A stretch of DNA of 64,000 nt from positions 434,001 through 498,000 of the forward strand of contig JACKLY010000001.1 in assembly GCA_024235655.1 (NCBI GenBank), given 5' to 3'. Positions 37,222-47,213 of this stretch are shown piece by piece. The notes below the pieces were generated by a model. The model ran no database searches and was not told the origin of the DNA. It saw nothing but the letters and a program-made list of their open reading frames with translations. The stretch's first letter is position 1, and the number at the start of each line of letters is the position of its first letter. The translations under genes were made by a program, and so were the position numbers. The stretch comes from Zoogloeaceae bacterium. Its GTDB lineage: Bacteria > Pseudomonadota > Gammaproteobacteria > Burkholderiales > Rhodocyclaceae.

Positions 37222-38004
37222 ATGAACCAACTGACCATCGCTGGCAAAACCTATGGCTCCCGCCTTCTGGTGGGTACCGGCAAGTACAAGGATTTCGCAG
37301 AGACGAAGGAAGCCATCGCTGCGTCGGGTGCCGAAATCGTCACGGTTGCCATTCGCCGGACCAACATCGGTCAGGACCCGAATCAACCCAACCTGCTCGA
37401 CGCCATTCCGCCATCGATCTACACCATCCTGCCCAATACCGCAGGTTGTTACACCGCCGACGATGCGGTGCGCACGCTGCGCCTGGCGCGCGAACTGCTC
37501 GACGGCCATGCGCTGGTCAAGCTCGAGGTGCTGGGCGACCCGGTCAATCTCTTTCCGAACATGCCGGAGACGCTGAAAGCGGCGGAGACGCTGGTCAAGG
37601 AGGGGTTCGAGGTGATGGTCTACTGCGCCGACGATCCGATCCAGTGCAGGATGCTGGAAGACATCGGCTGTGTCGCGATCATGCCGCTGGCTTCCCTGAT
37701 CGGCTCCGGGATGGGCATTGTCAATCCGTGGAACCTGCGCCTGATCATCGATAACGCGAAGGTGCCGGTACTCGTCGATGCCGGCGTGGGCACCGCTTCT
37801 GATGCCGCGATTGCGATGGAGCTCGGCTGCGATGGCGTGCTGATGAACACCGCCATCGCCCATGCGAAGAATCCGGTGCTGATGGCTTCGGCCATGAAGA
37901 AGGCCGTCGAAGCCGGGCGCGAAGCCTTCCTCGCTGGCCGCATGCCGCGCAAGTACTACTCGGCGGATCCATCGTCGCCGACCTCGGGGCTGATCGGCTC
38001 ATGA
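37222..38004 (+). CDS. thiG: Thiazole synthase ThiG
   Basis: Forms the thiazole phosphate ring of thiamine from deoxyxylulose phosphate, dehydroglycine and ThiS thiocarboxylate. The 260-aa TIM-barrel protein has [31 protein letters not shown] and [29 protein letters not shown]. The ribosome-binding site AAGGAG (37206-37211) precedes ATG 37222. The stop overlaps the trmB start by 4 bp. Confidence 0.97.
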   Translation: MNQLTIAGKTYGSRLLVGTGKYKDFAETKEAIAASGAEIVTVAIRRTNIGQDPNQPNLLDAIPPSIYTILPNTAGCYTADDAVRTLRLARELLDGHALVKLEVLGDPVNLFPNMPETLKAAETLVKEGFEVMVYCADDPIQCRMLEDIGCVAIMPLASLIGSGMGIVNPWNLRLIIDNAKVPVLVDAGVGTASDAAIAMELGCDGVLMNTAIAHAKNPVLMASAMKKAVEAGREAFLAGRMPRKYYSADPSSPTSGLIGS

Positions 38005-38714
38005 ACGGGAACAGCATGCCGGAAAGCGAAGTTGAGAATCCGTACGGGCATATCCGCAGCTTTGTGCTGCGCCAGGGGCGAGTCTCCAGCGCGCAACAGC
38101 GCTACTACGAAGACATGATGCCGAAGATCGGCGTGCCTTATGCGGCAGCGCCGCTTGACCTCGATGCCCTGTTTGGACGAAGCAGCCAGCAGGCGCCGAA
38201 AATTTTCGAGATCGGCTGCGGCATGGGCGAAACATCCGCGGCGATTGCCGCCGCCCACCCGGAAAATGATTACCTCGGACTGGAGGTGCATACCCCCGGT
38301 GTCGGCAGCCTGTGCAAGTTGATCGCCGAAGGCGGGATCAGCAATCTGCGCGTCTGCCAGCACGATGCCGTGGAAGTGTTGCGAGACATGATCGGCCCGG
38401 AAACCCTTGCCGGGGTGCATATTTTCTTCCCCGATCCCTGGCCGAAAAAACGCCATCACAAGCGTCGCCTGATCCAGCCACCACTGGTCGCAACGCTTGC
38501 GGCAAAACTCAAGCGCGGTGGCTACATCCACTGTGCGACAGACTGGGAAGAGTACGCACAGCAGATGCTCGACGTGCTGTCAGCCGACCCCGCGCTGGAG
38601 AATACTGCGGCAGATTATGCGCCGCGCCCGGAATACCGTCCGCTGACCAAGTTCGAACAGCGCGGCATTCGCCTTGGTCACGGCGTCTGGGATCTGGTGT
38701 TCAGGAAGAAATAA
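38001..38714 (+). CDS. trmB: tRNA (guanine-N7-)-methyltransferase TrmB
   Basis: Methylates N7 of G46 in the tRNA variable loop. The 237-aa protein has [21 protein letters not shown], the SAM motif [46 protein letters not shown] and [19 protein letters not shown], all family hallmarks. It is translationally coupled to thiG (ATGA). Its 3' end converges with the TonB-like gene, 12 bp apart. Confidence 0.97.
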   Translation: MNGNSMPESEVENPYGHIRSFVLRQGRVSSAQQRYYEDMMPKIGVPYAAAPLDLDALFGRSSQQAPKIFEIGCGMGETSAAIAAAHPENDYLGLEVHTPGVGSLCKLIAEGGISNLRVCQHDAVEVLRDMIGPETLAGVHIFFPDPWPKKRHHKRRLIQPPLVATLAAKLKRGGYIHCATDWEEYAQQMLDVLSADPALENTAADYAPRPEYRPLTKFEQRGIRLGHGVWDLVFRKK

Positions 38715-38726
38715 GCGGCAAGAAAG

Positions 38727-39323
38727 CTATTGCAGACGGAAGATGACGGGCAGGATCATTTGGCGTGCTGACACACCGGGCAAACGGCCCATGGCATAGG
38801 CAGCCTTGATCGCTGCATTGTCGAGGGTGGCATGGCCGCTGCTGGCGGCCAGTTGTACGTCGGCGATGCTGCCGCCTTCGCCGAGCACCAGAACGAGCCG
38901 GGTTTCACCCTCCAGTCCGCGGGAGATCGCCTCCTGTGGGTAGAACAGATGTTCGGCCAGTTTCTGTTGTGCAGCGGTTATTTGCCGTTTTTCAGTTTGT
39001 GCCGGGCGCGGAGTGGATGATGGTTTCGCCTGTGGTGGCGGCTCTTTGGGGACTGGCGGTTTAGGCTCGTGTTTTTCAATCTCCGGTTCAAGCGTATTCT
39101 TTACCAATGGTTCAGGTGGTGGTTCGTCAATCACCGGTATACGCAGACTGACTTGCAGGCTGATCGGTGGTGCCGGCTTGTGCAGGTTCTTCAGCGCACC
39201 GCTGCCGAGTACAACTGCGTGCAGCAGAAGCGACAGGGCAAAGCAAAACAGCAGGCGTCGGTCGGATAGGGTCAAGAGGAGCAGGGCGCAAGCTGCGCCG
39301 ATTTGTTTTTGCTGGAGAATCAA
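38727..39323 (-). CDS. TonB-family energy transducer
   Basis: A 198-aa protein with an N-terminal membrane anchor (LLFCFALSLLLHAVVLGSG) and a proline/lysine-rich periplasmic spacer (EPEIEKHEPKPPVPKEPPPQAKPSSTPRP). The C-terminal TonB domain contains YPQEAISRGLEGETRLVLVLGEGGSIADV. It would couple proton-motive force to an outer-membrane receptor. No exbB/exbD or receptor gene is adjacent, and the partner is unknown. The start is uncertain: TTG at 39323 is the first option, with an internal TTG just before the anchor. Confidence 0.85.
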   Translation of the reverse strand: MILQQKQIGAACALLLLTLSDRRLLFCFALSLLLHAVVLGSGALKNLHKPAPPISLQVSLRIPVIDEPPPEPLVKNTLEPEIEKHEPKPPVPKEPPPQAKPSSTPRPAQTEKRQITAAQQKLAEHLFYPQEAISRGLEGETRLVLVLGEGGSIADVQLAASSGHATLDNAAIKAAYAMGRLPGVSARQMILPVIFRLQ

Positions 39324-39372
39324 GCCGCATTTTGGCAGAAAGCGGGGCCTGCGTCGCCCCGGAGGGCAAGTG

Positions 39373-40482
39373 GTGAAAATACTGACCAGTCTTTATCTCG
39401 GTTGTGTGCTGCTTCTGGCAGTCACGGTTTCCCCGGCAAGTGCCGCATCACCGGACCCGATTGTCTACGGGATTGCCGTTGAGCGCGGCGACAAGCGCCA
39501 GGTCAGCCAATGGCTGGATGAGGGTATGCCAGCGGATTATTTCGCTGATCGCATCGGCACCGGCCTGATGATCGCTGCCTGGAACGGCGACATTGAAATG
39601 ATGGAATTGCTGGTCAGCCGCGGTGCCAATCCGCGGCGAGCCAATCGTAACGGGGAGCAGGCGGTGCAGTTGGCTGCCTGGAACGGCCATGTGGCCGCCG
39701 TGCGCTGGTTGCTGGAGCGGGGTGCGGTACTCAATCGGGACGACAAGCACTGGAATGCCCTCCACTATGCCGTATTCAATGGCCATACCGATCTGGCCAA
39801 GGAACTGATTTCTCTCGGTGCGGAGGTCAATGCGCGTTCGCCGAATGGCTCGACCCCGTTGATGCTGGCAGCCCGCGAGGGACGTGAGGATGCCGCGCGC
39901 CTGCTGCTGGAATCGGGTGCGGATACCCGTTTGAAAAGTGACTGGGGCGACACGGCGCTGACCTTTGCCATGCGCTACGACCACTATCGGCTGGGCAAGA
40001 TGATTTCGACGCCGGAAGAATTCGAAATTGCCGTCAAGGCGCCAAAGGAAAGCTTCGGGCAGGCCAGTCGCTCAGCCGTGGCGCCCTCGCAGATCGAAGA
40101 CATCCTGCGCAAGATGCGGGAAGCGGAAGCGGCAGGCGAATCCACCCAGGAATTGCGTAAATCCCTGCATGGCGTAATTGCCGAATATCGTGGCGCGCCG
40201 AAACCTCAAGGCATGATTGGTGGAAAGTTGATCAAGCCGGCACCGCCGCCGAGAGCGCTGATCATTACCGCCAAGCGCAGGCAGCCGGACGGCGGCGAGC
40301 GTGTGGAGGTGGTTCCCGGCGGTAGTCAGGTGCCGCCAGGGACGGTACGCGTGACGCCAAGCGAATCGTTCAGCCCCAGTCGGGTCGCCGACCTGATCCG
40401 CCAGATTCGTGTCGCCGAAGCGCAGGGTTTGCCGACCGATGCCTTGCGCCGCCAGCTTGACGAGGCAATGAAGAAAATGTGA
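39373..40482 (+). CDS. Exported ankyrin-repeat protein
   Basis: A 369-aa protein with a signal peptide (MKILTSLYLGCVLLLAVTVSPASAAS). About five ankyrin repeats follow, for example DRIGTGLMIAAWNGDIEMMELLVSRGANP, NALHYAVFNGHTDLAKELISLGAEV and STPLMLAAREGREDAARLLLESGADT. A C-terminal helical region holds two similar segments (IEDILRKMREAEAAGESTQELRKSL and VADLIRQIRVAEAQGLPTDALRRQL). The GTG start at 39373 has GGAGGG upstream and gives a clean signal peptide. A periplasmic protein-binding role is likely; the partner is unknown. Confidence 0.85.
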   Translation: MKILTSLYLGCVLLLAVTVSPASAASPDPIVYGIAVERGDKRQVSQWLDEGMPADYFADRIGTGLMIAAWNGDIEMMELLVSRGANPRRANRNGEQAVQLAAWNGHVAAVRWLLERGAVLNRDDKHWNALHYAVFNGHTDLAKELISLGAEVNARSPNGSTPLMLAAREGREDAARLLLESGADTRLKSDWGDTALTFAMRYDHYRLGKMISTPEEFEIAVKAPKESFGQASRSAVAPSQIEDILRKMREAEAAGESTQELRKSLHGVIAEYRGAPKPQGMIGGKLIKPAPPPRALIITAKRRQPDGGERVEVVPGGSQVPPGTVRVTPSESFSPSRVADLIRQIRVAEAQGLPTDALRRQLDEAMKKM

Positions 40483-40495
40483 TGCGGAGCATCGC

Positions 40496-41512
40496 GTGAG
40501 TTTTCTCGACTGGCTTTTCGGTGCGCGGCCATGCTGCGGCAACGACGAACAACTGGCCGCGGCGGTGGAACGGGTCATCGAAGGTACTGATCCCCGGCTC
40601 AAGGCGGTTGGCAATGTCCGCCAGCGCTTGTCGCCGGCGGTGGCCGAGGTGCTTCACTTCACCCGCGAACTGGTCGGCAGGCTGCCCCCCGGCATTGAAA
40701 TGAGCGCCGAAAACTGGCGGCGGGAGCCATTGCTGCGGGCTTTCTTTGTCCGGCCCGACGAAATTTCCGATGCCTTGTCACGCAGCCAGGATTTGCGGGA
40801 TTTTCTTGGTTCGCCCGCTGCCTCAGGGCTGGGTGAAATCCATTGTGCGTTTGCTGCCACGCGGGTCGAACGCAAGGCACTCGGGCCGGCTATGGAAAAC
40901 GGCGTGCTGCGCCAGGATGTGGCGAGAACAACGGTGAGTTTCACAGATTTTCGTCTGGTTGGTTTTTCGGCCACGGAAGAAGCGTTGCGCCGGCAGATCG
41001 AAGAAATCGTGCTCGAAGAACTGGTGCTGGTGGCCTTGAGAAAAATCACCGAGCGCAAGGCACAAGGTGCTGACCTGATCGCCTACCAGCAATTGCTGAA
41101 GGCGCGCTTGCGCTTCATGGAGCAGAGTGGTGCCGGACTCGATGCGGCGCTGGCCAGCGAACAGCGGCCGGCGCGTGATCTGCAGCAACTGCGCCATGAG
41201 CTGGCAAAGAATGAAGCCGAGCTGAATGCGATCCAGGCTGCCAGTATCGGCCTTGGTGCCACGATTGAAGCAACGATCAGCGCCTTGCAGGGAGCCGAGG
41301 CGATCATCCGGCCAGAGCAGATCACCCTGCACCTGAACGCCATGAACATCATCGTTGGGGAGTCGGACGAGGATGCGTCGACAATCCGGCTCATGGAAGT
41401 GTCCACCATCAATCCGGATCGCCCGCGCCGGGTGGCATTCCTGGCACGTTTTCCGCGGCAGTCGGTGGTGACGAAACGTGCCGATTTTGATGCGCTGCTC
41501 CGGTCGATCTAG
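40496..41512 (+). CDS. Conserved hypothetical protein, 338 aa
   Basis: A soluble, mostly helical protein with no signal peptide. It opens MSFLDWLFGARPCCGNDEQLAAAVERVIEG, and its central part (IEEIVLEELVLVALRKITERKAQGADLIAYQQLLKARLRF, then LQQLRHELAKNEAELNAIQA) looks coiled-coil. The C-terminus (PEQITLHLNAMNIIVGESDEDASTIRLMEV) looks like a compact beta domain. The GTG at 40496 lies 13 bp after the ankyrin gene stop, so the two are probably cotranscribed. I do not recognise the family. Confidence 0.75.
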   Translation: MSFLDWLFGARPCCGNDEQLAAAVERVIEGTDPRLKAVGNVRQRLSPAVAEVLHFTRELVGRLPPGIEMSAENWRREPLLRAFFVRPDEISDALSRSQDLRDFLGSPAASGLGEIHCAFAATRVERKALGPAMENGVLRQDVARTTVSFTDFRLVGFSATEEALRRQIEEIVLEELVLVALRKITERKAQGADLIAYQQLLKARLRFMEQSGAGLDAALASEQRPARDLQQLRHELAKNEAELNAIQAASIGLGATIEATISALQGAEAIIRPEQITLHLNAMNIIVGESDEDASTIRLMEVSTINPDRPRRVAFLARFPRQSVVTKRADFDALLRSI

Positions 41513-41544
41513 CGTCCGGCGTGCACAGCGGGGGAATGCAGGGA

Positions 41545-42786
41545 TCAGCTGCGGAGCAGCGTAGGGAAACGCTCAGGCTTGTCGAAGCCAAGATATTCCA
41601 GCGCCTGAATGGCCTGCGTGCTGAAGGAAGGGTGGGGGTAGAGCCGGCTGAATACCTGTGCGGTACTGGCCAGCCGGGCCGGGTCAGGTAAAGGGGTCGA
41701 GTTGCAGACTGCGGCCAGCATCAGGCGCAGCACACCGAAGCGGGCAAGCACGCCGAGAAAATGTCGGTAGGGCGTGCTCATGCCGAAAGGAAAGGCCTCC
41801 CGGAACATCTCGTTCAGGAGGTAGTTGTCGAGCAAGGCCGGTGCCGCTTGCAGTGCCCCCGGCATGTGTTGCAAACCTGCCTGATAGCCGCTGACGAGGG
41901 CTTCCCAATCCGGGGTGGTCATACCGGACACACGGGTGCAAAGACCGGCGGCAACAGCCTCCTGAATCACCGTGTGTGTCGGTGAGGTCATCCTTTTCAG
42001 CCCGCCTTGCCAGAGCTTGAAGAACAGCTGGGCTTGCCCCCAATGATCTGCTGTCACCTCATTGAGCAATGCCAGCATGGGGCCTTGTTCGATCTGACCG
42101 AGAAATTCGGAAAGAAATTGGTCGAGATCGAGCGGGGTGTCGGTTGCCAGCAAGGCTTCCAGTTGATGGCAGAAATGGCCGATGACGACGAGTCGCTGCC
42201 AGAGAAGCAAATCGCCAAGCTGCATGAACTGAAGGCAGAAGCCACGAATCTCGCTGACCTGCTGAGGAGTGAGCTTGCCGGTGAGGGGGCTGGCAACAAG
42301 AGTCGACGGGCGGATGCTGATCGGGGATTCAATCAGGTCAAGCACATTTTCTGTCAGCAAGGCTTTGCGAGCGGCTTCCGGACAGGCAAGGTCGAGTGCA
42401 TATTCGATCTGCCCGGACACCTCGCGTATGCGTCGGGGAAAGCTGGCGCACGTATCGGACAGATAGTCTTCTCCCAGATCGCGATGGATCGCGCAGCAAC
42501 CCTGTTCCAGAAACGGGCAGTCACGGGTGTCCGGCAGCAGTTCGATCCGCGCCGGGTGACCGCTGGCCCCTCGCGCTTCCACGCTGATCGGTTTGATGAA
42601 ACGCTGAAAGCGCTCGGCAAGACCGGGGTGTTTGACCTGACGATAGGTTTCCAGGGTCGCCTGGTCGATCGATATTTTCCAGCCGGCGCAGCAGGTGTCC
42701 TCGCAGGCGCTGCCAATGCATTGAAAATCCGCCGCGTAGCGGGGCATCAGTGCGTTGCAGGAATGCGTCGGAGAATGTGCTGGCAT
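41545..42786 (-). CDS. fliB: FliB-like lysine N-methylase family protein
   Basis: A 413-aa protein with the FliB/YkgJ-type cysteine cluster at the N-terminus (MPRYAADFQCIGSACEDTCCAGWKISIDQATLE). CPFLEQGCCAIHRDLGEDYLSDTCASFPRR follows. FliB methylates flagellin lysines in enterobacteria. The cysteines probably bind an Fe-S cluster. No flagellar genes are nearby, so the substrate here is open. The rest is helical, with no other domain recognised. Confidence 0.85.
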   Translation of the reverse strand: MPAHSPTHSCNALMPRYAADFQCIGSACEDTCCAGWKISIDQATLETYRQVKHPGLAERFQRFIKPISVEARGASGHPARIELLPDTRDCPFLEQGCCAIHRDLGEDYLSDTCASFPRRIREVSGQIEYALDLACPEAARKALLTENVLDLIESPISIRPSTLVASPLTGKLTPQQVSEIRGFCLQFMQLGDLLLWQRLVVIGHFCHQLEALLATDTPLDLDQFLSEFLGQIEQGPMLALLNEVTADHWGQAQLFFKLWQGGLKRMTSPTHTVIQEAVAAGLCTRVSGMTTPDWEALVSGYQAGLQHMPGALQAAPALLDNYLLNEMFREAFPFGMSTPYRHFLGVLARFGVLRLMLAAVCNSTPLPDPARLASTAQVFSRLYPHPSFSTQAIQALEYLGFDKPERFPTLLRS

Positions 42787-42871
42787 GCAAGATGATTCCG
42801 GTGGTCGTCATGCTGTTTAACATGCGGCCCGGTCCAAGGCAAATCGGGCGCCCCTGTTTTTGCTGCCAGAC

Positions 42872-43246
42872 TCAGAACACCAGTGTGCGCCAGTCCGGGT
42901 CAAGGCTGCGGGCAACAAAGGCGGTGGCGCCAGCCTGCCCGCTGAATTCCGGGATGAGCGGTTCGCCCTCGCCGACATAGGCGCGCCAGGCCATGCTGCA
43001 GGCAAGAAAACGGGCGCCGCCACTGGCGGCATCCTGCATGAACGCATACAGGCTGCGCTCACTTCCACCGTCGATGCCTTGGCGAAGAAGGTTGCTGTCG
43101 ATCAGCAGCCGTACCGAGCGGCCGGCGAAATGGACTTCAACTTCAGCATCCAGCGCCGAGGCAGCTGCGGCATAGACAAAGGGGGCGGCGGCCAGATCCG
43201 GACGATCCAGGTCGACTGACCAGAGCAGGATGGCCAGCTTGTTCAT
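42872..43246 (-). CDS. DsrE-family protein
   Basis: A 124-aa DsrE/DsrF-like protein with the alpha/beta start MNKLAILLWSVDLDRPDLAAAPFVYAAAASAL. A single cysteine in GARFLACSMAWRAY is at the position used for persulfide transfer in the family. The ATG overlaps the stop of the lipoyl-H-like gene (ATGA), so the two are coupled. It is the last gene of the minus-strand fdh-sel run. A sulfur- or selenium-transfer role is inferred from family and place. Confidence 0.8.
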   Translation of the reverse strand: MNKLAILLWSVDLDRPDLAAAPFVYAAAASALDAEVEVHFAGRSVRLLIDSNLLRQGIDGGSERSLYAFMQDAASGGARFLACSMAWRAYVGEGEPLIPEFSGQAGATAFVARSLDPDWRTLVF

Positions 43247-43671
43247 TTGAAGCTGGCCTCCGGCTCAACGGAAAGTATGTGCTGACGATAACTTTCGGCA
43301 TCGACCAGTTGCCGGCTTTCCTTCTCCCAGTCCGTCGCGATGCCACGAATCAGCCAGTGCTGGTGCGGGTCAAGGTTGATCGGTGCCGGCCGTTCCTCCA
43401 GTGCTTCGTTTACCTCGTGCAGGATCAGCGACAGGGGGCTGTGTACCGCGAGTACCGTTTTGGCGCTCTCCATTGTTCCCAGTCCGCGTCCGTACTCGAT
43501 CACAGCCCCTTTCGGCTTGCCGGTGAAGGCAATGATCTCCCCGGCCAGAAAGACGCCAAAGCGGGTGATGCCGACAATGACTTCGTCGCCCTCACGCCTG
43601 ACCCACATGTCGTAGTTGCAGTCGTAGAGGTCACCGTCGGGAACGGCCCCCTGATAGGGTTGGTGGGGCAT
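43243..43671 (-). CDS. Lipoyl-domain, GcvH-like protein
   Basis: A 142-aa protein like glycine cleavage H protein. The barrel contains DEVIVGITRFGVFLAGEIIAF and the lipoylation site motif GTMESAKTVLAVHSPLS (ESxK, lysine as acceptor). No gcvT or gcvP is adjacent, so it is not in a glycine cleavage operon. Stand-alone H-like proteins with DsrE partners occur in sulfur-oxidation (LbpA) systems, although no hdr-like genes are here. It lies 28 bp after selC and is coupled to the DsrE gene. Confidence 0.85.
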   Translation of the reverse strand: MPHQPYQGAVPDGDLYDCNYDMWVRREGDEVIVGITRFGVFLAGEIIAFTGKPKGAVIEYGRGLGTMESAKTVLAVHSPLSLILHEVNEALEERPAPINLDPHQHWLIRGIATDWEKESRQLVDAESYRQHILSVEPEASFK

Positions 43672-43680
43672 GGTCAGCTG

Positions 43681-43693
43681 CCCCAGTCTGGGG
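43681..43693 (-). repeat. Short hairpin between selC and the H-like gene
   Basis: CCCCAGTCTGGGG is a perfect 5-bp stem with a 3-nt loop, 5 nt beyond the selC 3' end. It may help tRNA 3' processing or attenuate read-through. Confidence 0.4.
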
Positions 43694-43698
43694 ATGAA

Positions 43699-43794
43699 TG
43701 GCGGAAGAGAGTGGGAGTCGAACCCACCAGGGACCGTCTGACGGCCCCTGCCGGTTTTGAAGACCGGCCGCCCCACCGGGGGACGATCTCTTCC
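43699..43794 (-). tRNA. selC: tRNA-Sec (UCA), selC
   Basis: A 96-nt tRNA on the minus strand. The acceptor stem is GGAAGAGA/TCTCTTCC (8 bp, as in bacterial tRNA-Sec). The anticodon arm CCGGTCTTCAAAACCGG has anticodon TCA. A long variable arm (AGGGGCCGTCAGACGGTCCCT) follows, then T arm GTGGG-TTCGACT-CCCAC and an encoded CCA. These features distinguish it from serine tRNAs. It lies 7 bp after the selB stop, completing selA-selB-selC. Confidence 0.97.
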
Positions 43795-43801
43795 ATGGTG
43801 A

Positions 43802-45745
43802 TCAGTTTATCCATTGTCTTGGTGTCGCCGTATCACGCAGCACATGTTCGTCACGCGCATTGCGCTGGTTGCGGACGCGCCGAGTGTAGCCGATGCGGTC
43901 AAAGAATTCGAGGATGTGAATGGCCACCTTGCGACCGCCGCCAATCTGGTCGCGCAGGTCGGCCGCACGTGCGCAGCCATGTTCCCGATGCAGCCGGCTG
44001 ACGATGTCGGCCAGCGAAGCCACGGCGGCGTCGGTGAAATAGTGATCATGGGCAACCGGGTAGAGCTTGCCGGTGCGCGCCACTCGCTTCATCAATGCCC
44101 GAATGGTGTCTTCGCTGGCGCCGGTGGCGTTGGCAATGTCGCGCACGCGTGGTGGCTGGTACGGGGTGGAGGACAGCAGCGGGGCGAAGCTGGCCCACAG
44201 ATCCTTGTCGGCTGCCGATAGCGTGACACGGTGTGCCGGCAAATGCAGCCAGCTGGAAGTCTGGGCCACACGGCCGGTTGCCAGTGCTTCGTCGACCAGT
44301 GGGTCAAATGCGCTGCGCGGCAGGGTCGGCAGCGTCAGCCGGCGCAGCCGTTCATGCTCGGCACCCAGCATGTCAGGGGCGCGCTCATGTTCGGCTGCCA
44401 GTGCGGCGACCAGCCGCTCGCCAAGTTGCTGCCAGACTGCCGGGGAAAATCCCAGCGTGCCTTCACGGGTATCGATCCGCTTCAGTTCCAGCATTTGAAC
44501 CAGCTGGTCGCTGGTGCTGTCCGGCAGATTCCAGGCCTGGGCAAAGCGTTCCAGCAACACGCCGGCCGGGCTATTCTCGAGTTGATGGGCGAGAGCCGAC
44601 CCGGGCGAGCCGGCGGCAGCAAGGCGCAAGGCCGCCAGCCTGGGCGCTGCGCGCTTGTGCCTTGTTGGCGGAAAAATATCGAGCACCGTGCCGCCCCCCA
44701 GTGTCCGGCTGGCGGAGGTGTCGCGCACGATGAAGCGGTCGCCGATTGCGCAGCATAGCGGCCGGTCGAGCAGGATCTCGGCCAGCATGTCAGCGCCCGG
44801 TGGCAGGCTGTCACCTTCCAGCAAGGCAATGCGGCCGGTGATGTCTTCGGCACCGAGATGGACATGCACCGGTGTCCAGTGCCTGAGCGCCACCGATTCT
44901 TCAGTGGAGAGCTTGAGCGTGGCCGAAAAGCGGTCAATCGGCAGGTGCTGGCGCGGGTCGAGGACCCATTGCCCGCGACGAATAGCCTCCCGCGCAAAAT
45001 CGCCGACCAGATTCAGCGCAACGCGTTGCCCGACATGGCCGGATTCGGCCGGGCGATCCTGGGCATGCAGGCCCCGCACACGGACATTCACGCCGGCGGG
45101 GGAAATGCTCAGGGTGTCACCGACGCGCACACTGCCGGAAAAAACGGTGCCGGTAACGACCGTGCCGATACCGGAAAGGGTAAAGCAGCGGTCGATCGCC
45201 AGCCGGAAACGTCCGGGCAACTCTGACGACGCATCTGCTTCCCGTGTTCCGGCCTGTTGTTCGAGATGGGTTTTCAGCAGGGCAATACCCTCGCCGTTGC
45301 GTGCGGCCACGGGGAACAGCGGTGCATCGGCAAAGCAGCTACCCGCCAGCAATGCACGCGTTTCAGCAATCGCGGCTGCCTGACGCTCGGGCGTCACGAC
45401 ATCGCATTTGGTGAGGGCGACAGCGCCCTGCCTGATTCCGAGCAGGCTGGCGATGGCCAGATGCTCACGGGTTTGCGGCATCGGGCCATCATCGGCAGCA
45501 ACCACCAGCAGCAGGAAATCGATGCCGGTGGCACCCGCCAGCATGTTGTGGATCAGTTTTTCGTGGCCGGGGACATCGACGAAACCGAGCGCCTGACCCG
45601 TGGGCGTGTCGGTGTAGGCATAGCCGAGATCAACGGTGATGCCGCGGGCCTTTTCTTCCGGCAGGCGATCGGCATCGACGCCGGTCAGCGCTTTCACCAG
45701 CGTTGTCTTGCCGTGGTCGATATGGCCGGCGGTGCCGATGATCAT
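43802..45745 (-). CDS. selB: Selenocysteine-specific translation elongation factor SelB
   Basis: A GTPase that delivers Sec-tRNA to UGA codons marked by a SECIS hairpin. The 647-aa protein starts [20 protein letters not shown] (G1) and has [13 protein letters not shown] (G3) and TKCD (G4). EF-Tu-like domains follow, and then the C-terminal winged helices that bind SECIS RNA. The ATG at 45745 overlaps the selA stop (ATGA); the upstream frame is not native. It serves the fdhA gene in the same cluster. Confidence 0.97.
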   Translation of the reverse strand: MIIGTAGHIDHGKTTLVKALTGVDADRLPEEKARGITVDLGYAYTDTPTGQALGFVDVPGHEKLIHNMLAGATGIDFLLLVVAADDGPMPQTREHLAIASLLGIRQGAVALTKCDVVTPERQAAAIAETRALLAGSCFADAPLFPVAARNGEGIALLKTHLEQQAGTREADASSELPGRFRLAIDRCFTLSGIGTVVTGTVFSGSVRVGDTLSISPAGVNVRVRGLHAQDRPAESGHVGQRVALNLVGDFAREAIRRGQWVLDPRQHLPIDRFSATLKLSTEESVALRHWTPVHVHLGAEDITGRIALLEGDSLPPGADMLAEILLDRPLCCAIGDRFIVRDTSASRTLGGGTVLDIFPPTRHKRAAPRLAALRLAAAGSPGSALAHQLENSPAGVLLERFAQAWNLPDSTSDQLVQMLELKRIDTREGTLGFSPAVWQQLGERLVAALAAEHERAPDMLGAEHERLRRLTLPTLPRSAFDPLVDEALATGRVAQTSSWLHLPAHRVTLSAADKDLWASFAPLLSSTPYQPPRVRDIANATGASEDTIRALMKRVARTGKLYPVAHDHYFTDAAVASLADIVSRLHREHGCARAADLRDQIGGGRKVAIHILEFFDRIGYTRRVRNQRNARDEHVLRDTATPRQWIN

Positions 45746-47172
45746 GCCTGCTGCAGCTCCAGTTGCTGGCAAAAGCGGACTTCGTCGGCCGGATCGAGGC
45801 AGCGCAGATCAAGGCGCAGGGCATCGTCGGCAATGCGTCCGATCACCGGCTGCGGCAGGCCGCGCAGCCTTGCTTCCAGTGCGGCCAGCAGCTTGCCGGG
45901 GCGTTTTCCCGGATAGCGGATGACGATGGCGGCCGATGCCAGCCGCTCGACCGGCAGTGCACCACTGCCGATCTGGCTCATGCAGGGTTCGATGCTCAAG
46001 CTTGATTGTTCACCGGCAAAGGCAGCGAGCGGCGGCAGCAGGCGTTCCGCCTGCGCGGCAATGTCATGTTCGCTGCGGGTCAGCAGATGCAGCGTGGGCA
46101 GGCGTTGTGCCAGACGATCCGGGTCGCGATAGAGGCGCAGCGTGGCTTCCAGTGCGGCCAGTGTGATCTTGCCGACGCGCAGCGCACGTTTCAGCGGGTT
46201 CTTCTTGATCCGCGCAATCAGATCCTTGCGGCCGACGATGATGCCGGCCTGCGGCCCACCGAGCAGCTTGTCGCCGGAGAAGGTGACAAGATCGGCACCG
46301 GCAGCCAGCGAATCCTGCGGCGTTGGTTCCTTGGGCAGGTGCCAGCGGGCAAAATCGGTCAGCGTGCCGCTGCCGAGGTCGATCATGAAGGGGATGCCCT
46401 GTGCCTGTGCAATATCGGCAATGTCTGCTTCATCCACGGTTTTGGTAAAGCCGACCACCGCGTAATTCGACGTGTGCACCTTCATCAGCAGGGCGGTCTT
46501 GGCCGTGATTGCCTCGGCGTAGTCCTTGGCATGCGTGCGGTTGGTGGTGCCGATCTCGACCAGCTTGGCACCGGCCCGGCGCATGATGTCCGGCACGCGG
46601 AAGGCGCCGCCGATTTCGACCAGTTCGCCACGCGAAACCACCGCCTCCTTGCCCTTGGCCAGGGTGTCCAGTGCCAGCAGTACGGCGGCGGCATTGTTGT
46701 TGACGATGGTGGCGGCGAACTCTTTCGCTTTCTCGCCCATCGAGGCAGCCATGATCTCGGCCAACAGCGGTTCGACCAGCGAGTCGCGGTCGCCGCGCCC
46801 ACCGTCCGCGATGTCGTATTCCAGCGCACAGGGCGAGGTGGCGGCAATGGCCATGGCGGCCACCGCTTCGGGCGCCAGCAGCGCACGACCGAGGTTGGTG
46901 TGCAGCACGGTGCCGGTCAGGTTGAACACGGGCCGCAGCTTGGGGCGAGCGAGTTTTTCGGCGCGTTCGACGATTGACAATGCCAGTGTGTCGGCATCGG
47001 GCAGCGCGTGGCCGGCACGCAGCAATTCGCGTGCGGCAGCGAGTTCGGCACGGGTGCAGTCGGTCACTGTTTGTCGGCCGTGCTGATCAATGGCTGAACA
47101 GAGCGCGGGTAGGTTGAGCAAGCGATCAACGGCGGGGAGTTGCGATAGCGATATGGACTTGGTCTGTGTCAT
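45742..47172 (-). CDS. selA: L-seryl-tRNA(Sec) selenium transferase SelA
   Basis: A PLP enzyme converting Ser-tRNA(Sec) to Sec-tRNA(Sec) with selenophosphate. The 476-aa protein has [31 protein letters not shown] and the PLP-lysine segment [18 protein letters not shown] (lysine near residue 302). The ATG at 47172 is chosen; a GTG three codons upstream is possible. It lies 41 bp after fdhE and is coupled to selB. The selenophosphate synthase gene selD is not in the window. Confidence 0.97.
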   Translation of the reverse strand: MTQTKSISLSQLPAVDRLLNLPALCSAIDQHGRQTVTDCTRAELAAARELLRAGHALPDADTLALSIVERAEKLARPKLRPVFNLTGTVLHTNLGRALLAPEAVAAMAIAATSPCALEYDIADGGRGDRDSLVEPLLAEIMAASMGEKAKEFAATIVNNNAAAVLLALDTLAKGKEAVVSRGELVEIGGAFRVPDIMRRAGAKLVEIGTTNRTHAKDYAEAITAKTALLMKVHTSNYAVVGFTKTVDEADIADIAQAQGIPFMIDLGSGTLTDFARWHLPKEPTPQDSLAAGADLVTFSGDKLLGGPQAGIIVGRKDLIARIKKNPLKRALRVGKITLAALEATLRLYRDPDRLAQRLPTLHLLTRSEHDIAAQAERLLPPLAAFAGEQSSLSIEPCMSQIGSGALPVERLASAAIVIRYPGKRPGKLLAALEARLRGLPQPVIGRIADDALRLDLRCLDPADEVRFCQQLELQQA

Positions 47173-47213
47173 GGCTTTCACCCGGACCGGGCAGAAAGGA
47201 AAAGGAAAGATGA

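Noticed and set aside
43699..43794. Could be a tRNA-Ser or suppressor tRNA because of the long variable arm
   Set aside because: The UCA anticodon, 8-bp acceptor stem, 96-nt length and position after selB identify it as tRNA-Sec.
46006..46977. 323-codon plus-strand frame
   Set aside because: It is antisense to selA; composition and content show no protein family.
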